This document shows, piece by piece, positions 12,298-23,262 of a stretch of DNA of 64,000 nucleotides. The position numbers were made by a program, and so were the translations under genes. The notes beneath the pieces are model-generated. The model searched no databases and had not been told where the DNA came from. It saw nothing but the letters and a program-made list of their open reading frames with translations. Every line of letters begins with the position of its first letter. The stretch's first letter is position 1. The DNA comes from Anniella stebbinsi (lineage: Eukaryota; Chordata; Lepidosauria; Squamata; Anniellidae), in contig JARDYH010000004.1 in NCBI GenBank assembly GCA_029215795.1, positions 221,085,517 through 221,149,516 of the forward strand. The letters are read 5' to 3'.

Positions 12298-12873
12298 GGC
12301 CTGGTTCAGATGTCACAACAACCCAGGGTTTTTTAAAGGAGCAAATGGGAGCCAACAAGCATGCTGGGTCCTGCTGCTCAAACACTCCACTGCAAGCCAG
12401 AGGAACTAAACAACCCAGGGATCTGCCACAAGTTCATATGTCACAACAACTCAGGTTTTTTTTTTGGGGGGGGGGGGGTAAAACTATGGGTTGTTGTGAA
12501 TGAGTGAGAGTGAGTGAACTGGCTCCCACTGCCTGATTACTCCCACTGGGGCTAAACAACCCAGGGATGCTCTATTCCTTGGTTGTTTAGAATGATATCT
12601 GAACTGGGAATAATGGGCTGCTGGAGAAAAGACAATCCAGAGTTGGAACACCTGGGATTCAACTCTGGGTTGTCTCTCACCCAGCAACCTAGGATTCCTG
12701 GTTCAGATGTATTGTTAAGCAACCCAGGGACAGTGCCTCGCTGGGTTGTTTAGCCCCAGTGGGAATGATTGGGTGGGAGAAGCCAGCTTGTTTGCTCCTG
12801 CTTGTTCAGAACAACCCAAGGTTTTTGTTTTTGTTTTTAAAAAACTGGGTTGTAGTGATGTCTGAACTGGGCC
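12298..12873. mobile_element. Harbinger-like MITE (GGCC-end family)
   Basis: Imperfect inverted ends GGCCTGGTTCAGATGTCAC and GTGATGTCTGAACTGGGCC bound 576 bp. Internal 'ggttgttta' and 'aacaacccaggg' blocks repeat in both orientations, suggesting a multi-hairpin structure. The flanks ACT and ATT do not match, so the target duplication is lost or has changed. Confidence 0.6.
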
Positions 12874-13245
12874 ATTGCTGTTCTTCCTGCAACAGACTTA
12901 ACACAGCTACCTCCTAGATTTATAAACCACTTTGAGACTGTAGTATAAAGCAAGCTATTAATTCAGATTTTTAAAAATGTTAAGTAGTTTGCTGGTGAAA
13001 GATATCAACACTTTTGTCTTCTATTTTTTAAAATATTTTGTTTATTTTGCACTTCTAACAGAGCAAAAATACATAATCATTTAAGAAATACATTACCAGT
13101 TTGTTAAAATAGGCAAAACACATAACAAAAAATATAAGCTGTGCATACTTATAAAACACCTGAGTTTATCAGTATACTTTATCATACGGATTTTAGGAAA
13201 TTGTTTTCTGATGTAACAATAAAGATTATTTTAATTTTTTTGCAG

Positions 13246-13282
13246 GATTTGCAAAAATGAGCAAGAATATTAAAGAGCTACG
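13246..13282 (+). CDS. CCDC158: CCDC158 exon 1 (first coding exon, start at 13257)
   Basis: A strong pyrimidine tract and TGCAG acceptor precede a 37-nt exon, and the donor is GTAGTA. The ATG at 13257-13259 opens MSKNIKEL, and the last two bases (CG) join the first base of exon 2 to give Arg9. The frame runs on into exon 2 as a heptad-like helix (KELREALQRQ). The exact phase fit and the coil character of the joined peptide support this exon. I do not recall this N-terminus from mammals. An acceptor before the ATG implies at least one upstream non-coding exon. Confidence 0.65.
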
Positions 13283-13501
13283 GTAGTATCTATTTTATGC
13301 TATTATCCACACTTCTCTATAGCATCCTGCAGTTAACATTTTTGCCACAGGAATGTCCTTGCTAATTAATACTTTTACACGGGAATATAGTAGTAAAGTG
13401 TATTTGTCAATCAAAACTAATATTTCTGTTCAGATAAGAAACTGGTAATCAGTGCATGTGTGTTAAGGTGTGAAATGTATTCATGTTTTTCACTTTCACT
13501 G

Positions 13502-13527
13502 TAATAATAATAATAATAATAATAATC
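13502..13527. repeat. (TAA)n microsatellite
   Basis: About eight TAA units, in intron 1. Confidence 0.9.
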
Positions 13528-13775
13528 ATTTATGTAGTGCTTTATTACAAAGCGCTGTGCATAAAATAAAGTAGGTCAGCAGTTTTTGAGTCTACTAAAT
13601 GCAGGATTACAGCAGAAATATCACAAAAATATTCAACAATATACTACAACAATATTTAACAATATACAACAACAATATCACAATATTAAAAAATATACTA
13701 AATACATGTTTACAGCAAGACAGAACAGATAAGAAAAAATAACAGTTGGAATAGCACCTCTCCTTCTGAAGCAGT

Positions 13776-14312
13776 GGCTGCATTCAGACAACACATTAGT
13801 CAATGGTGGGTTGAGTAGCCAACTCACAGTTGGTTATTTTGTGGGTACTCCCTACACAACATATTCCTACACAACTGTGGGTGGTTGGGGCTGGCGTTGA
13901 GTGGACTAATAGTCAACCCAGCATTTGACTAACACAGCCCCCACCCCTCTCCCCTCCCTCCCCCCTCCCTCGGTCCTCCCGGTGCTATCCCAGCAGCCTC
14001 TGCGAGTTGCGCCAGATGTAGCAGAGTGGCAGCCGCTGCTTTGGTCGCTCTTGCTGCCTGCCTCTATGGGCTTGTGTTTTAACCCACTCACCACACACCA
14101 TTAACACACTCACCCCTCCACACAACACTTTAAACAACTGGCTTCGAGCTAAACAACTTGCAAGCCAGTTGTTTCTCTCCGTTGCTTATTTGGGCGGAAT
14201 AGCATACCATCAGTAGTTTGTGAGCAGCGTGTTACCCTCCACACAACACAATAAGCAACACAACTGATGATTATTCCCCCCTCGTTGCTTAATGTGTTGT
14301 CCGAATGCAGCC
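13776..14312. mobile_element. PIF/Harbinger-like MITE with AGT duplication
   Basis: Ends GGCTGCATTCAGAC and GTCCGAATGCAGCC bound 537 bp, flanked by AGT on both sides. The left part has the 'agtcaatggtgggttgag' block, the right part the 'gttgcttaatgtgttg' block, so it looks like a mixed or composite subfamily. Confidence 0.75.
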
Positions 14313-14315
14313 AGT

Positions 14316-14825
14316 GGCTCAGTTCGGACGACACATTAAGCAACAGAGGAGGAGGGGAACAATCGTCAGTTGTGTTGCTTATTGTGTCGTCTGGAGGGCA
14401 GCACACAATGCACACACAACTGACAGTACGTTAATCAGGCACTTTAAACAATGGAGCGAAACAACGGGCTTGCACGTTGTTTAGCCCGAAGCCCAGTTGT
14501 TTAAAGTGTCGTCCGAATTCTGCCCCCCCTCTCTCCGTGGACTATTCCATTTCGGGAATAGAGTTCTGCTGCCTAGAGCAGCCAAAAAACCCCAGCCGCT
14601 CTATGCAGCCGGCAGAACTCACAGTGCATGCTGGGATACGGCTGGGGGACACGCGGAGGAGAAGCTACAACCAAAATGGCCGCCGCAAGTTCCTTGCAGC
14701 CGGGGCATTTGCCGGTTCCAAGCAGCGCCAGCTGCAGTGTGTCGTCTGTGGAACTCCTCCTGCCTAACGCACGATCAGTACGTTATTTACCCCTCCATTG
14801 CTTAATATGTCATCCAAACTGAGCC
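14316..14825. mobile_element. PIF/Harbinger-like MITE, directly abutting the previous one
   Basis: Ends GGCTCAGTTCGGACGAC and TCATCCAAACTGAGCC bound 510 bp. It starts right after the AGT that ends the previous element. The right flank is AAC, so this copy has no matching duplication. The partial copy at 1-303 belongs to the same subfamily. Confidence 0.7.
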
Positions 14826-14869
14826 AACGTCTCCCAAACTGCAGCTCCAGCCTTGCTTTTATAGAGGTT

Positions 14870-15212
14870 CATCAGACGAGCATTTTATTGCACACTTGAT
14901 ACTGTCCACTCAAGTTTTTTGTGTGTCCTTTAGACGACGTCTGCCTCCTGCATGCCTCTTGCTCCTTCTTGCCTTTTTTCCGTCACAAAATGGACCTCTT
15001 TTAATCTGACTTTTTTTAGGAAACAGAATGTGCTGCCATTTCCTACAGAGTGCAGGAAAAGCGGCGCAATAAAAACGGCCCATGAATGGGCCATGTGGTC
15101 TTTGTTTACTTCCTCTTTCTTCTCCAGGAAGAAAGAGGAAGTATTGTGGGACAGGAGTGGGGGCGGAGAAGCAATGGTAGGGAACCGTGATTCCCCACCC
15201 CCTCGTCTGATG
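14870..15212. mobile_element. fold-back MITE, unassigned family
   Basis: 'catcagacgag' at the left end pairs with 'ctcgtctgatg' at the right end. A related copy lies at 36155-36530, sharing 'tattgcac.cttg' near one end and a 'gggaac..gattccccc'-like block near the other. The flanks contain three copies of a 'ctcccaaactgcagctcc' unit (near 14831, 15298 and in part 15325). Confidence 0.5.
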
Positions 15213-15503
15213 ACGCTCAAAGTCTCCAGGTCAGGGGGAGAGGAGCAGATGGAATAGCTCACCCTTGATGGGACAGTGCCTCTCCCCCTGAAGCAGCGCC
15301 TCCCAAACTGCAGCTCCCCCCTTGCTTTTAAAGTCTCCATGTGCAGGGGGGAGGGGAGCAGGTGAAATAGCTCACCTTTGATGGGACCCCCTTGATGGTG
15401 CAGCATGTACATTTAGGAATGTGTTCTGAATGAAAATATTAAGCTACATTGTGAGGTTGAGTAGTTGATGATTCCATTCATATTCTGCCATTTGATTGCA
15501 CAG

Positions 15504-15625
15504 AGAAGCGCTGCAACGTCAAAGCCAAGAGACCTTGAAACTCCAGGAAGAAGCAACCAAGTTCTCGGTGGAATCCATGACGCGTCGAGAAGGCGCTTCC
15601 TCTCCTTCCAACTTGACAAGTTTAG
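15504..15625 (+). CDS. CCDC158: CCDC158 exon 2
   Basis: The acceptor is 'gattgcacag' and the donor GTATGT. The exon supplies residues 9-49 and the first base of Gly50. The first half is strongly coil-like (EALQRQSQETLKLQEEATKF), the second half is a Ser/Arg linker. The final G joins GT of exon 3 to give Gly, exactly in phase. An in-frame ATG at 15577 is an alternative start whose product would be closer in length to the mammalian N-terminus I recall. I prefer 13257 because the frame is open through the whole exon and the upstream exon fits. Confidence 0.7.
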
Positions 15626-15638
15626 GTATGTACAAACT

Positions 15639-15665
15639 GATGATGATGATGATGATGATGATGAT
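15639..15665. repeat. (TGA)n microsatellite next to the exon 2 donor
   Basis: A TGA/GAT repeat begins 13 nt after the exon 2/intron 2 border. Confidence 0.9.
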
Positions 15666-16069
15666 TAAATGGAGAGTGCCTTTCAGCGGGCTTTGACACA
15701 GATAGTCATGAGATAGTTTCAAAGCAAATAATTTTGTCCAGCAAACAGAGAATTAGGAGAACTTTGTTCCTGTCCTACCTTGAACAAATCTCTGCCTCTC
15801 AGCCCAGTGACCTACTTTGCAGGACTTGTATAGGTAAATATCAAAAAGATTGTGAAGGATGGTAAACATTTAAAAGTGACACACAAGTTACCAGTAGAAA
15901 TGGTCAGAGGTGAGGCCCATCTTACATGGCCCTATGGAATAACCAGATCATGTTGTCTTCATCAACCATCCAGTGGGGCCCCAAATGTGCTGTGCACTGG
16001 ACACATAGGAATGCACCCAGGTCATTCTCCTTTTCCTCCATATATAGACCCCTCCTTGGCAAGAGAAAG

Positions 16070-16200
16070 GGTTTATTTATTTATTTATTTATTATAGCAC
16101 TTTTATCCTGCCTTTTAGCTAAAAAAAAGGCTCTCAAGGCGGCTTACAAAAATATTTCTTAAGACAGTCCCTGCCCACAGGGCTTACAATCTAAAAACAC
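16070..16200 (-). mobile_element. L2-type LINE 3' end
   Basis: (TTTA)n is followed by 'tagcacttttatcctgcctt' and 'ggctctcaaggcggcttac', the reverse complement of a common L2-like 3' end. Confidence 0.6.
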
Positions 16201-16210
16201 ATGATACAAA

Positions 16211-16749
16211 GGCTCAGTTCAGACAACACATTAGTCAACACAGTGTGAAAATTCCACACAATGGTTGAGTTTTTAGGGGGTACTCCCCACACAGCATATT
16301 CAAACTCCACCGTTGTGTGAATGTGTGGTACCGTGGAGTTGAGTAAAATCCATCGCAATGTTTGATTGACAGTTCCTCCACCCTCTCTCCTCACCCAGCC
16401 TTCCCGATGCTGTCCTGTCAGCCATTTCTGCAGAAAAAACAGTCCGCTCTCCTAGAGCAGCACTCGCTCCTTTCACCGCTCCTGCCAGGGAACTCTGTAG
16501 CCAGTGGGAAAAGTCAACTCAACAAAACGGAAAACTCCACGGAGCCCGCCATACAACACACAACGCAATGTTTGTGCAGGAACTCTCCTCTGCACAGTGT
16601 GGATATTCTGCATGGAGTGTTTTCTAAAAAAAACCTGCACTGTTGCGTGGAGTTTTCCTGCCAGGCAACACATTTCTCAATGTTGATGTAAAAACTCCAC
16701 CGTGGAGTTCTAAAACCTCTGTTGAGAAACATGTTGTCTGAACTGAGCC
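16211..16749. mobile_element. PIF/Harbinger-like MITE with AAA duplication
   Basis: Perfect inverted ends GGCTCAGTTCAGAC and GTCTGAACTGAGCC bound 539 bp, with AAA on both sides. 'aactccac' type blocks recur inside in both orientations. Confidence 0.75.
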
Positions 16750-17564
16750 AAAAGGAAATGGAGTTGGGAGGGAGGAGAAGAAGAAAAAATCAAATTGAGG
16801 CGCTAGATTCTTAGTTGCAAAGTCCAGCAGATCACGGGCACAGTGGAAGGGCTGCCGCTCCTTCTCCCTCTCCCTCTCATAGCCTCCTACAGATCCAAGC
16901 ACAATGGAGGGATGCCTGACTGCCACTTTCTCTCCCTCTGATGGCCTCATCAATGAGAGCTGGTAGCAGGAGAGAGGGGGGTTTCTCAGCTGGATCCGGA
17001 TCCAGGCACAATGGACAACTGCCTGGCTGCTGCTTCCTTTCCCTTAACAATCACCTTTATGGAATATGTCTTGGCCCCCTCTCTACTCATACACTGTGAC
17101 CGCTGAGTTTTTTGTCAGAGGCGTGCATGCCCTTATGTTAAGAGGTGGAGTGACAGAGGAAGAGGTACGGATCTAACCTGGATTTGCAGGAGAGAGGCGG
17201 AAGGGAGATCACACCTTACTACTATCATATCTACCTAAAATAATTGAAAAAAGAAATTGCATTAAGGAGAAACACAAAAGATCTAGCACAGGATGCATTT
17301 TCAGTCCTGCTGCAGCTTGCCCTCTCCCCATTCCACACTGATATGTGAATTCTAGGAGGCAGGGCAGGCACACAGAACACTGAAGACATCCATCTGAGGA
17401 AAGAAGGGTCCACAGCTGACATGCCAAGACTTTCTTCAGCCCTTACGAAGGGAAGGTAATCTATACAGAGATGGCATCCATCACCCTACATAAGCAGATT
17501 GTTGTTAGAGGAGACAGTCCTTAAAATATCCCAACTTGAAACTTATGAAAGTAGAATACATGGG

Positions 17565-17790
17565 AGTTCACCTTCCACCCGGGAATACCCCCGTAACAGC
17601 GCCAGAGCAAGGGCAGACGGCAGAAGAGCCACGCTGACCTTGGTCGGGCAGGAAAAGTCAGGGTAAGTCCCTAACTTTTCAACTATGAATCTTCTGCTCT
17701 TTGCCCCGGGTGGCTCCGAATCGGTGGCTGCATCATATAACCGACACAGCGTGGATTTGGAGCCACCCCAGGGCTTCCAGGGCATATAGA
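17565..17790 (+). mobile_element. fragment of the MITE family at 17840
   Basis: It shares the 'gaaaagtcagggtaagt' block, the 'cccgacttttt'-like arm and the 'gccaccccagggc' end with the right part of the 17840-19004 element. The copy is diverged and lacks clear termini. Confidence 0.5.
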
Positions 17791-17839
17791 CGCTATGCAT
17801 TCAAGAAGTGAATGGAAAGTTAACGTGAGTTGAAACAGA

Positions 17840-18358
17840 GGCCCTGTCTTGACGGTGCTGCGACGCTAGCGGCGGAAGGCCTTGAGCTTCCGCATTGGCA
17901 CTCCTTCCGTTCATCTGCATGGGAAGGAGCGCCAATGCGGGGTTTACAGGAAGGAGCCACTGCTGCACTTGTCACGGTGGGCGTTTTGTGGTTTTTTTCG
18001 CTGGTGCTGGGGGGAGGGGGGCAGCCTTTTAGGTTTCATTTTTTAATTATTATTTTTTAATCTGTAAATGCGAAGGTTCTCATTTACAGAGAAACTGGGG
18101 GTGAACCAACGAGGTGGTGGTGGTGGAGGAACGGAGCTCCTGCTCTGAACATCCACCCCATTTATTTTATTTTATTTTTATTTTCTTTAAACGATGGTGC
18201 ACTGAGGTATCCAGTGAGTGTTCAGCTCGCTGCTCCACTGTCCAGGAAAGAAGCGCTCCCGGTTCACTTACAGCAGAATAAGCGTGTTCCAGTGATCCAT
18301 TCAGTAAAAATACTCACACACCAGCGGTTTGTGTTTAGTACAAACCTTTTACTGAGGT

Positions 18359-18404
<46 letters not shown>

Positions 18405-19004
18405 CAGTATGGTCCATCAAATATAATACAGGTTCCAGGAAGATTTCCATATAGCATAACCGTCCATCCTCATATAATCATACAACCAGCCTCTCTCCTC
18501 TAACTCCATCAGATATTTACAGTTTATATACAGTTGACAGGACAATGACTAAGCACTAATCAATAGAAAAAACTCCTAGGAAAAAACCCACTATCTCCCT
18601 GACCTTTTCAGCAGTAGATAGAATAAACTATTCCCTTTCTAATTGACATCAGGTGCACTTAGTCAGTCCTCTGGACACTTTGCAACTGTCCAGTCCTTTT
18701 ATTCATCTGAAGGGAAATTTTCCCTGACATCCACCCCCTTCCCTGCCCAGCCTATGGCGACCAATCAGGGGTCGCCATCGGCTGTGGAACGCCTCCACAG
18801 CAGCTCTGAAGGAAGGGCGACAGACAGCAGGTGCCGTCATCGCCTTTCTGCAAAGCAAAAAAGTCAGGGTAAGTGCCCGACTTTTTTGAAGCGGAGCTTT
18901 GGGGGTTTGCTCCTGGATGACTTTGCGATGGCAGCTGCGTCATGTAGATGACCTGCTGCCTCTGTGAATCCACCCCAGGGCAAACCCCTCATCAAGATGT
19001 ACCC
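17840..19004 (+). mobile_element. Harbinger-like MITE split by a solo LTR
   Basis: Imperfect ends GGCCCTGTCTTGACGG and CATCAAGATGTACCC are flanked by AGA on both sides. Without the LTR and its duplicated target it would be about 670 bp. It contains inverted 'gcgccaatgcgg / ccgcattggc' and 'aaaagtc / gactttt' arms. A minus-orientation relative lies at 33313-33886. Confidence 0.65.
18239..18729. mobile_element. solo LTR with TCCAC target duplication
   Basis: It starts TGTCCAGGAAAG and ends TTTCCCTGACA, with TCCAC on both sides (18234-18238 and 18730-18734). These are the TG...CA ends and 5-bp duplication of an LTR retroelement; no internal coding part is present. It holds a (TA)n(CA)n tract at 18363-18404 and shares the 'actcacacacca' and 'cagatatttaca' patches with the LTR at 58729, so the two may belong to related families. 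Confidence 0.75.
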
Positions 19005-19432
19005 AGAGTCTAGACTCCCTTGGAATAGCTGAGCCCCCTGACTCATAGTAATAGGGGCTGCTAAATACCGATTCGCTTATCTCTGGTGGGTAGTATGTAC
19101 AATTCCATTGAGAAAGTCAGTGATTTGTGGATGACCTGGGTTGGCCAGCGTGGGCGTGAAGCTAAACCACCCTGAAATTCCTTGAAAATATCAATTCCCT
19201 GGTGAAGAATTCATCATACTGTCAGTTTGCACTGTTTCACAAAACTGTCCAATCTTCATCTACCCCTTTACCAGAGAATGGTGGTGTTTGATGCTCAGCT
19301 TGGGCTCAGTTTGCATAAATCTGGGTGACGGTGAAAGACATAAGTGGCCAGTCAGTGTCCGCCACACTTACGTTACAACTGGAACCTTTGGACTTTCTCC
19401 AGTTTCCCTGAAGTTCTGTGTTGTTGTCTTAG

Positions 19433-19683
19433 GTGCTTCTGTTCCATTTATGAGCGGTGCGAATCCATCATCTTCCAGCATGCGCAGCTTAGTGATGGAG
19501 AGCTCTGCTTGCTCTGCTCCTAGCGCTGCCGGCACCAGCCCTCCCAAGTTCTTGTTTGCTCAGTATGAATTGGACACAGAGAGCCAGAAAAAAACCACTA
19601 ATTATCCAAGGAAAGAACAGATCGATACCATCTTGGAAGAATATGCTCAGCAAGTCAGAGATCTGCAGAAGAGGCTAAGTGAA
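19433..19683 (+). CDS. CCDC158: CCDC158 exon 3
   Basis: The acceptor is 'ttgttgtcttag' and the donor GTGAGT. It gives residues 50-133: a Ser-rich, low-complexity start (SGANPSSSSMRS), then the start of the conserved part (KFLFAQYELDTES) and the first conserved coil (EEYAQQVRDLQKRL), which matches the mammalian protein closely. An in-frame ATG at 19450 could serve as an alternative start giving a product near the mammalian length; the phase fit to exon 2 argues that the frame normally comes from upstream. Confidence 0.85.
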
Positions 19684-19764
19684 GTGAGTTTCAAACCTGG
19701 CGCAAGACTCTTGGTGCCCATTGTACCATAGAGAATGGATGCTACAGGGCTGTGTATTCTCAGT

Positions 19765-19765
19765 G

Positions 19766-19796
<31 letters not shown>

Positions 19797-19800
19797 CCAA
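19765..19800. repeat. (CAAT)n microsatellite
   Basis: CAAT/CAAC units at the 3' tail of the minus-strand LINE fragment that follows. Confidence 0.9.
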
Positions 19801-20770
19801 CCAATTATTTATTACAGTCACAGACCAGCAAAATCAATATAAAACATACAAAAGATAGTGAAAAAGTGACATGAAAATGAGATACAGCTCTGTAGACTTC
19901 CTTCTCTTAGGAGGATTGCAACATTTCCCTCCCTAATTTGCATTGATGTCATAAAAAACTTAGAGACCCTTTCAGTAATACAGGAGGACACATCCCTTAA
20001 ACAAATTAATACCAAAGTTGTGTGGTTACTTCCAGAAGAGGCTCTTAATAATGGAAAGATTAGCTTCTTTCTGCATTCCTTATACATGTTACAGTGCAAA
20101 AGGACATGTTCAACAGATTCTACTGTTCCAGTGCCACAGGGACATATCCCCTCATTAACCGGGATTTTACTAAACCGTCCTTCTAGTAGTGCTGATGGCA
20201 ACACGTTAAAGCGAGCAAGGGTAAATGCTCTTCTGCACTTTGGGATGGTTAACTTGTGCAAATGTGAAGCTGCAGTGAATATTCTCGGTACTAAAAAAAC
20301 AACCCCCACCACACCACACCAAAATGGTTCGCCAAGGTAACTTGCATCCTGGGCTAAGAAATGCTGAGGTGCGCAGCCTGTATAAATTATTTAAAGGACA
20401 GACATTTACTTTAACTTGCTTAATTTCTATGCCTCTGCGAGTTATGGGGAGGCGCAATGGCTCAAAGACGAGAAATCCTACTGAATTCAGCCTCTCTCTC
20501 ACTATTAATTGCCCGCCAACTTTCAAACGTATCTTTCGGACTGTAGGAGCTAGAAACGAGTTCTTTTTAAAACATATGTTGAGGATGCAGCATTCTGTGC
20601 CCAATACCAAATTCTGCACTTTTTCTTTCTTTACATATGCACAGCATGGATCGTGCACATCCCTGATTACAACTGGATTTTTCTATCCTATAGATTCTAT
20701 TGTACTGATGCCGGCAGCTCCACATCCTTTATCTCGACTCAGTGGCAGGAGCCCAGGCTGGTTTTGTCTC
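19801..20770 (-). mobile_element. LINE C-terminal fragment, clade unresolved
   Basis: The minus strand carries two overlapping frames, 20206-20658 and 19818-20312, with one frameshift between them. The second has a zinc-finger-like CPCGTGTVESVEHVLLHC motif, as found near the C-terminus of several non-LTR retrotransposon clades. The (CAAT)n at 19765 is its 3' tail. The 5' part, with endonuclease and polymerase, is missing. Confidence 0.6.
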
Positions 20771-21119
20771 AGGTTCTTCTAAGGATTGATGCCCTTGTCA
20801 TCCTTTATGTTCCGTGACTGCTGTTCAATACTTATCTAGCACCATGTTGTGTACGCAGCGCAAAAACAGTGTGACTCCTGCCAAGAGGGCTTCCCATCTC
20901 AGCTGGATGGGCAGTACTGTTGTTGCTATGAGGAAGCGGAGAGCTCAGGGTTCACAAATGAGTAGAGGAGACAGGTATTTAAATAATAGCCGCAAGAGAG
21001 CCTGAGGATGACTGGGACCACATGGGGTAGGGAGGGAAAAGTCTTAACACACCCATCCATCGTCAGTCAAATCTGAGTCAAATCTCACTCCCTAGTCCCA
21101 TCCACCCTGGTTGCTATTT

Positions 21120-22695
21120 GCATGGAGAGGGACACCTCTATTGGTGCCAATGGAGGCTTTCCTACCAATGCATATAGCTTGGGGAACATTGCTCGGCCCC
21201 GTGGATTCTCCAGTATGGGGTTCTACAGGGGTCAGTCTTGTCCCCCCATGCTGTTCAACATCTACATGAAACCGTTGAGTGCAGTCATCCGGAGTTTTGG
21301 AGTGCGTTGTCATCAGTATGCTGATGACACGCAGCTCTATTTCTCCTTTTCATCTTCCGCAGGTGAGGCTGTGGATGTGCTGAACCAGTGCCTGGCTGCG
21401 ACAATGGACTGGATGAGGGCTAATAAACTGAAACTCAATCCAGACAAGACTGAGACGCTGTTAGTGGGTGGTTCCGCTGACCGGATGGAGGGTCATCAAC
21501 CTGTTCTGGATGGGGTTGCACTCCCCTTGAAGGAGCGGGTTCGTAGCTTGGGGGTTCCCCTAGAACCATCTCTGTCACTTGAGGCTCAAGTGGCCTCAGT
21601 GGCATGGAGTGCCTTCTACCAACTTCGGTTGGTGGCCCACCTACATCCCTATCTGGACAGGGATAACCTGGCTTCAGTTGTCCATGCTCTGGTAACCTCC
21701 AAGTTAGATTAGTGCAATGCACTCTACGTGGGGCTGCCTTTGAAGGCAGTTCGGAAGCTGCAGCTTGTGCAAAATGCAGTGGCTAGATTGATAACTGGAA
21801 CCAGAAGGTTCGAGCATATAAGACCTACTAGGCTGACCATCTGAAAAGGAGGACAGGGCTCCTGTAACTTTAACAGTTGTAGAGAAAAGGGAATTTCAGC
21901 CAGTGTCATTTGTATGCAATTAGTTCCTGGTGAAATTCCCTCTTCATCACAACAGTTAAAGTTGCAGGCACTATACTAGAGTGACCACATACAAAAGAAG
22001 GCAAGACCCCTGCAACTTTAACTGTTGTGAAGAAGAGGGAATTTCACCAGGAACTAATTGCATACAAATGACACTGGCTGAAATTCCCTTTTCTCTACAA
22101 CTGTTAAAGTTACAGGAGCCCTGTCCTCCTTTTCAGATGGTCAGCCTAAGACCTACTCTGGCCCGCTTGCATTGGCTGCCGGTATGTTTCCGAGCCCGAT
22201 TCAAGGTGCTGGTTTTAACCTATAAAGCCTTACATGGCTTGGAACCGCAATACCTGACGGAACGCCTTTCCCGACATGAAACTACTCGAACACTACATTC
22301 AACATCTAAGGCCCTCCTCCGAGGTCGGAGGTCGGCAACAAGGGAGAGGGCCTTCTCTGTGGTGGCCCCCAATTGTGGAACGATCTCCCTGACGAGGCCC
22401 GCCTGGTGCCAACATTGTTATCTTTTCGGCGCCAGGTCAAGACTTTCCTCTTCTCTCAGGCATTTGGCGATATCTGAGGAGCCTGGGTTTGTTTTTGTTT
22501 TTGTAGCTTTTTGGATTGTTGTAATGGTTTTAAAATGTATGTGTGTATTGTGTGTATGTTGTATGTTTTTGCTATTTTAATTTTTGTACATTGTTTTTAA
22601 TTGTTTTAATCCTATGTAAACTGCCCAGAGAGCTTCGGCTATGGGGCGGTATACAAATGTAATAAAATAAATAAATAAATAAATAAAAATAAATA
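21120..22695 (+). mobile_element. L2/CR1-type LINE, 5'-truncated, with nested hAT MITE
   Basis: Reverse-transcriptase fragments are readable: a catalytic YADD core in 'HQYADDTQLYF', then 'NKLKLNPDKTE', and after the nested MITE 'LHWLPVCFRARFKVLVLTYK'. A frame change at the C-run near 21240 and several stops make it inactive. The 3' end has 'gcccagagagcttcggctat' and (AAAT)n. The MITE at 21829-22148 interrupts the coding part. Confidence 0.85.
21829..22148. mobile_element. hAT-type MITE inside the LINE, 8-bp duplication
   Basis: Ends TAGGCTGACC and GGTCAGCCTA enclose 320 bp, flanked by AGACCTAC on both sides (21821-21828 and 22149-22156). It is a fold-back whose halves repeat 'gggaatttca', 'aactttaac' and 'gcatacaaatgacactggc' in inverse order. 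Confidence 0.9.
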
Positions 22696-23197
22696 GAGGG
22701 TGGGCAGTTTTCATCCAGACCATAGCAGATGGAAATGGGTTAAACTCTCCCCAGTCTTTGCAGTCCTGATGCTGTCCTGGTCTTTTGCAACGGTTATTTA
22801 CATTTAAAAATAAAACAAAGAACTCAAGCAGATTAATTAAATTCATGCCGTTAAGATCACACATCTAGTTTGGCCCTGAGCCAGAGGAAAATACAGTGAA
22901 ACTGGAGGAGCACAGGTAAGATTTTGCTGAGGGTGGACTTAAACACGTTGAGGAAATGGGCTTAAAAAAACTAAACTGTCTATCTTTAGTGCAAAGCTAT
23001 GATGGTTTGCTGGTTGCTTTGGCTTCCTCCAAAGAATTGTGGGAGTTTTGTGGGTGCTGTGGGATTTTCTGTTAAAGATCCTCAGTCCTGCTCACAGATT
23101 GACAGTTCACAAAATTGAAGCAGTTTATGTCTGTAGTGCAAATATCTCCAGAGAGAATGAGGCTTTTCTAGGCATGGTGGGAGAGAGGCATGGATAT

Positions 23198-23262
23198 GAA
23201 CTGCCCAGAGAGCTTCGGCTATTAGGCGGTATAGAACTGAACTGAAATAAATAATAAGATTG
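23198..23262 (+). mobile_element. short LINE 3' tail
   Basis: 'actgcccagagagcttcggc' and 'aggcggtatagaactgaact', then an AT-rich tail. It is a very short 5'-truncated copy. Confidence 0.6.

Noticed and set aside
19288..19432. Extension of exon 3 to an ATG at 19288
   Set aside because: A clean acceptor at 19431-19432 ends the upstream part, and the added peptide has no likeness to the family.
21122..21712. Active reverse transcriptase gene
   Set aside because: The LINE is 5'-truncated, frame-shifted near 21240, stopped at 21710 and split by a MITE.
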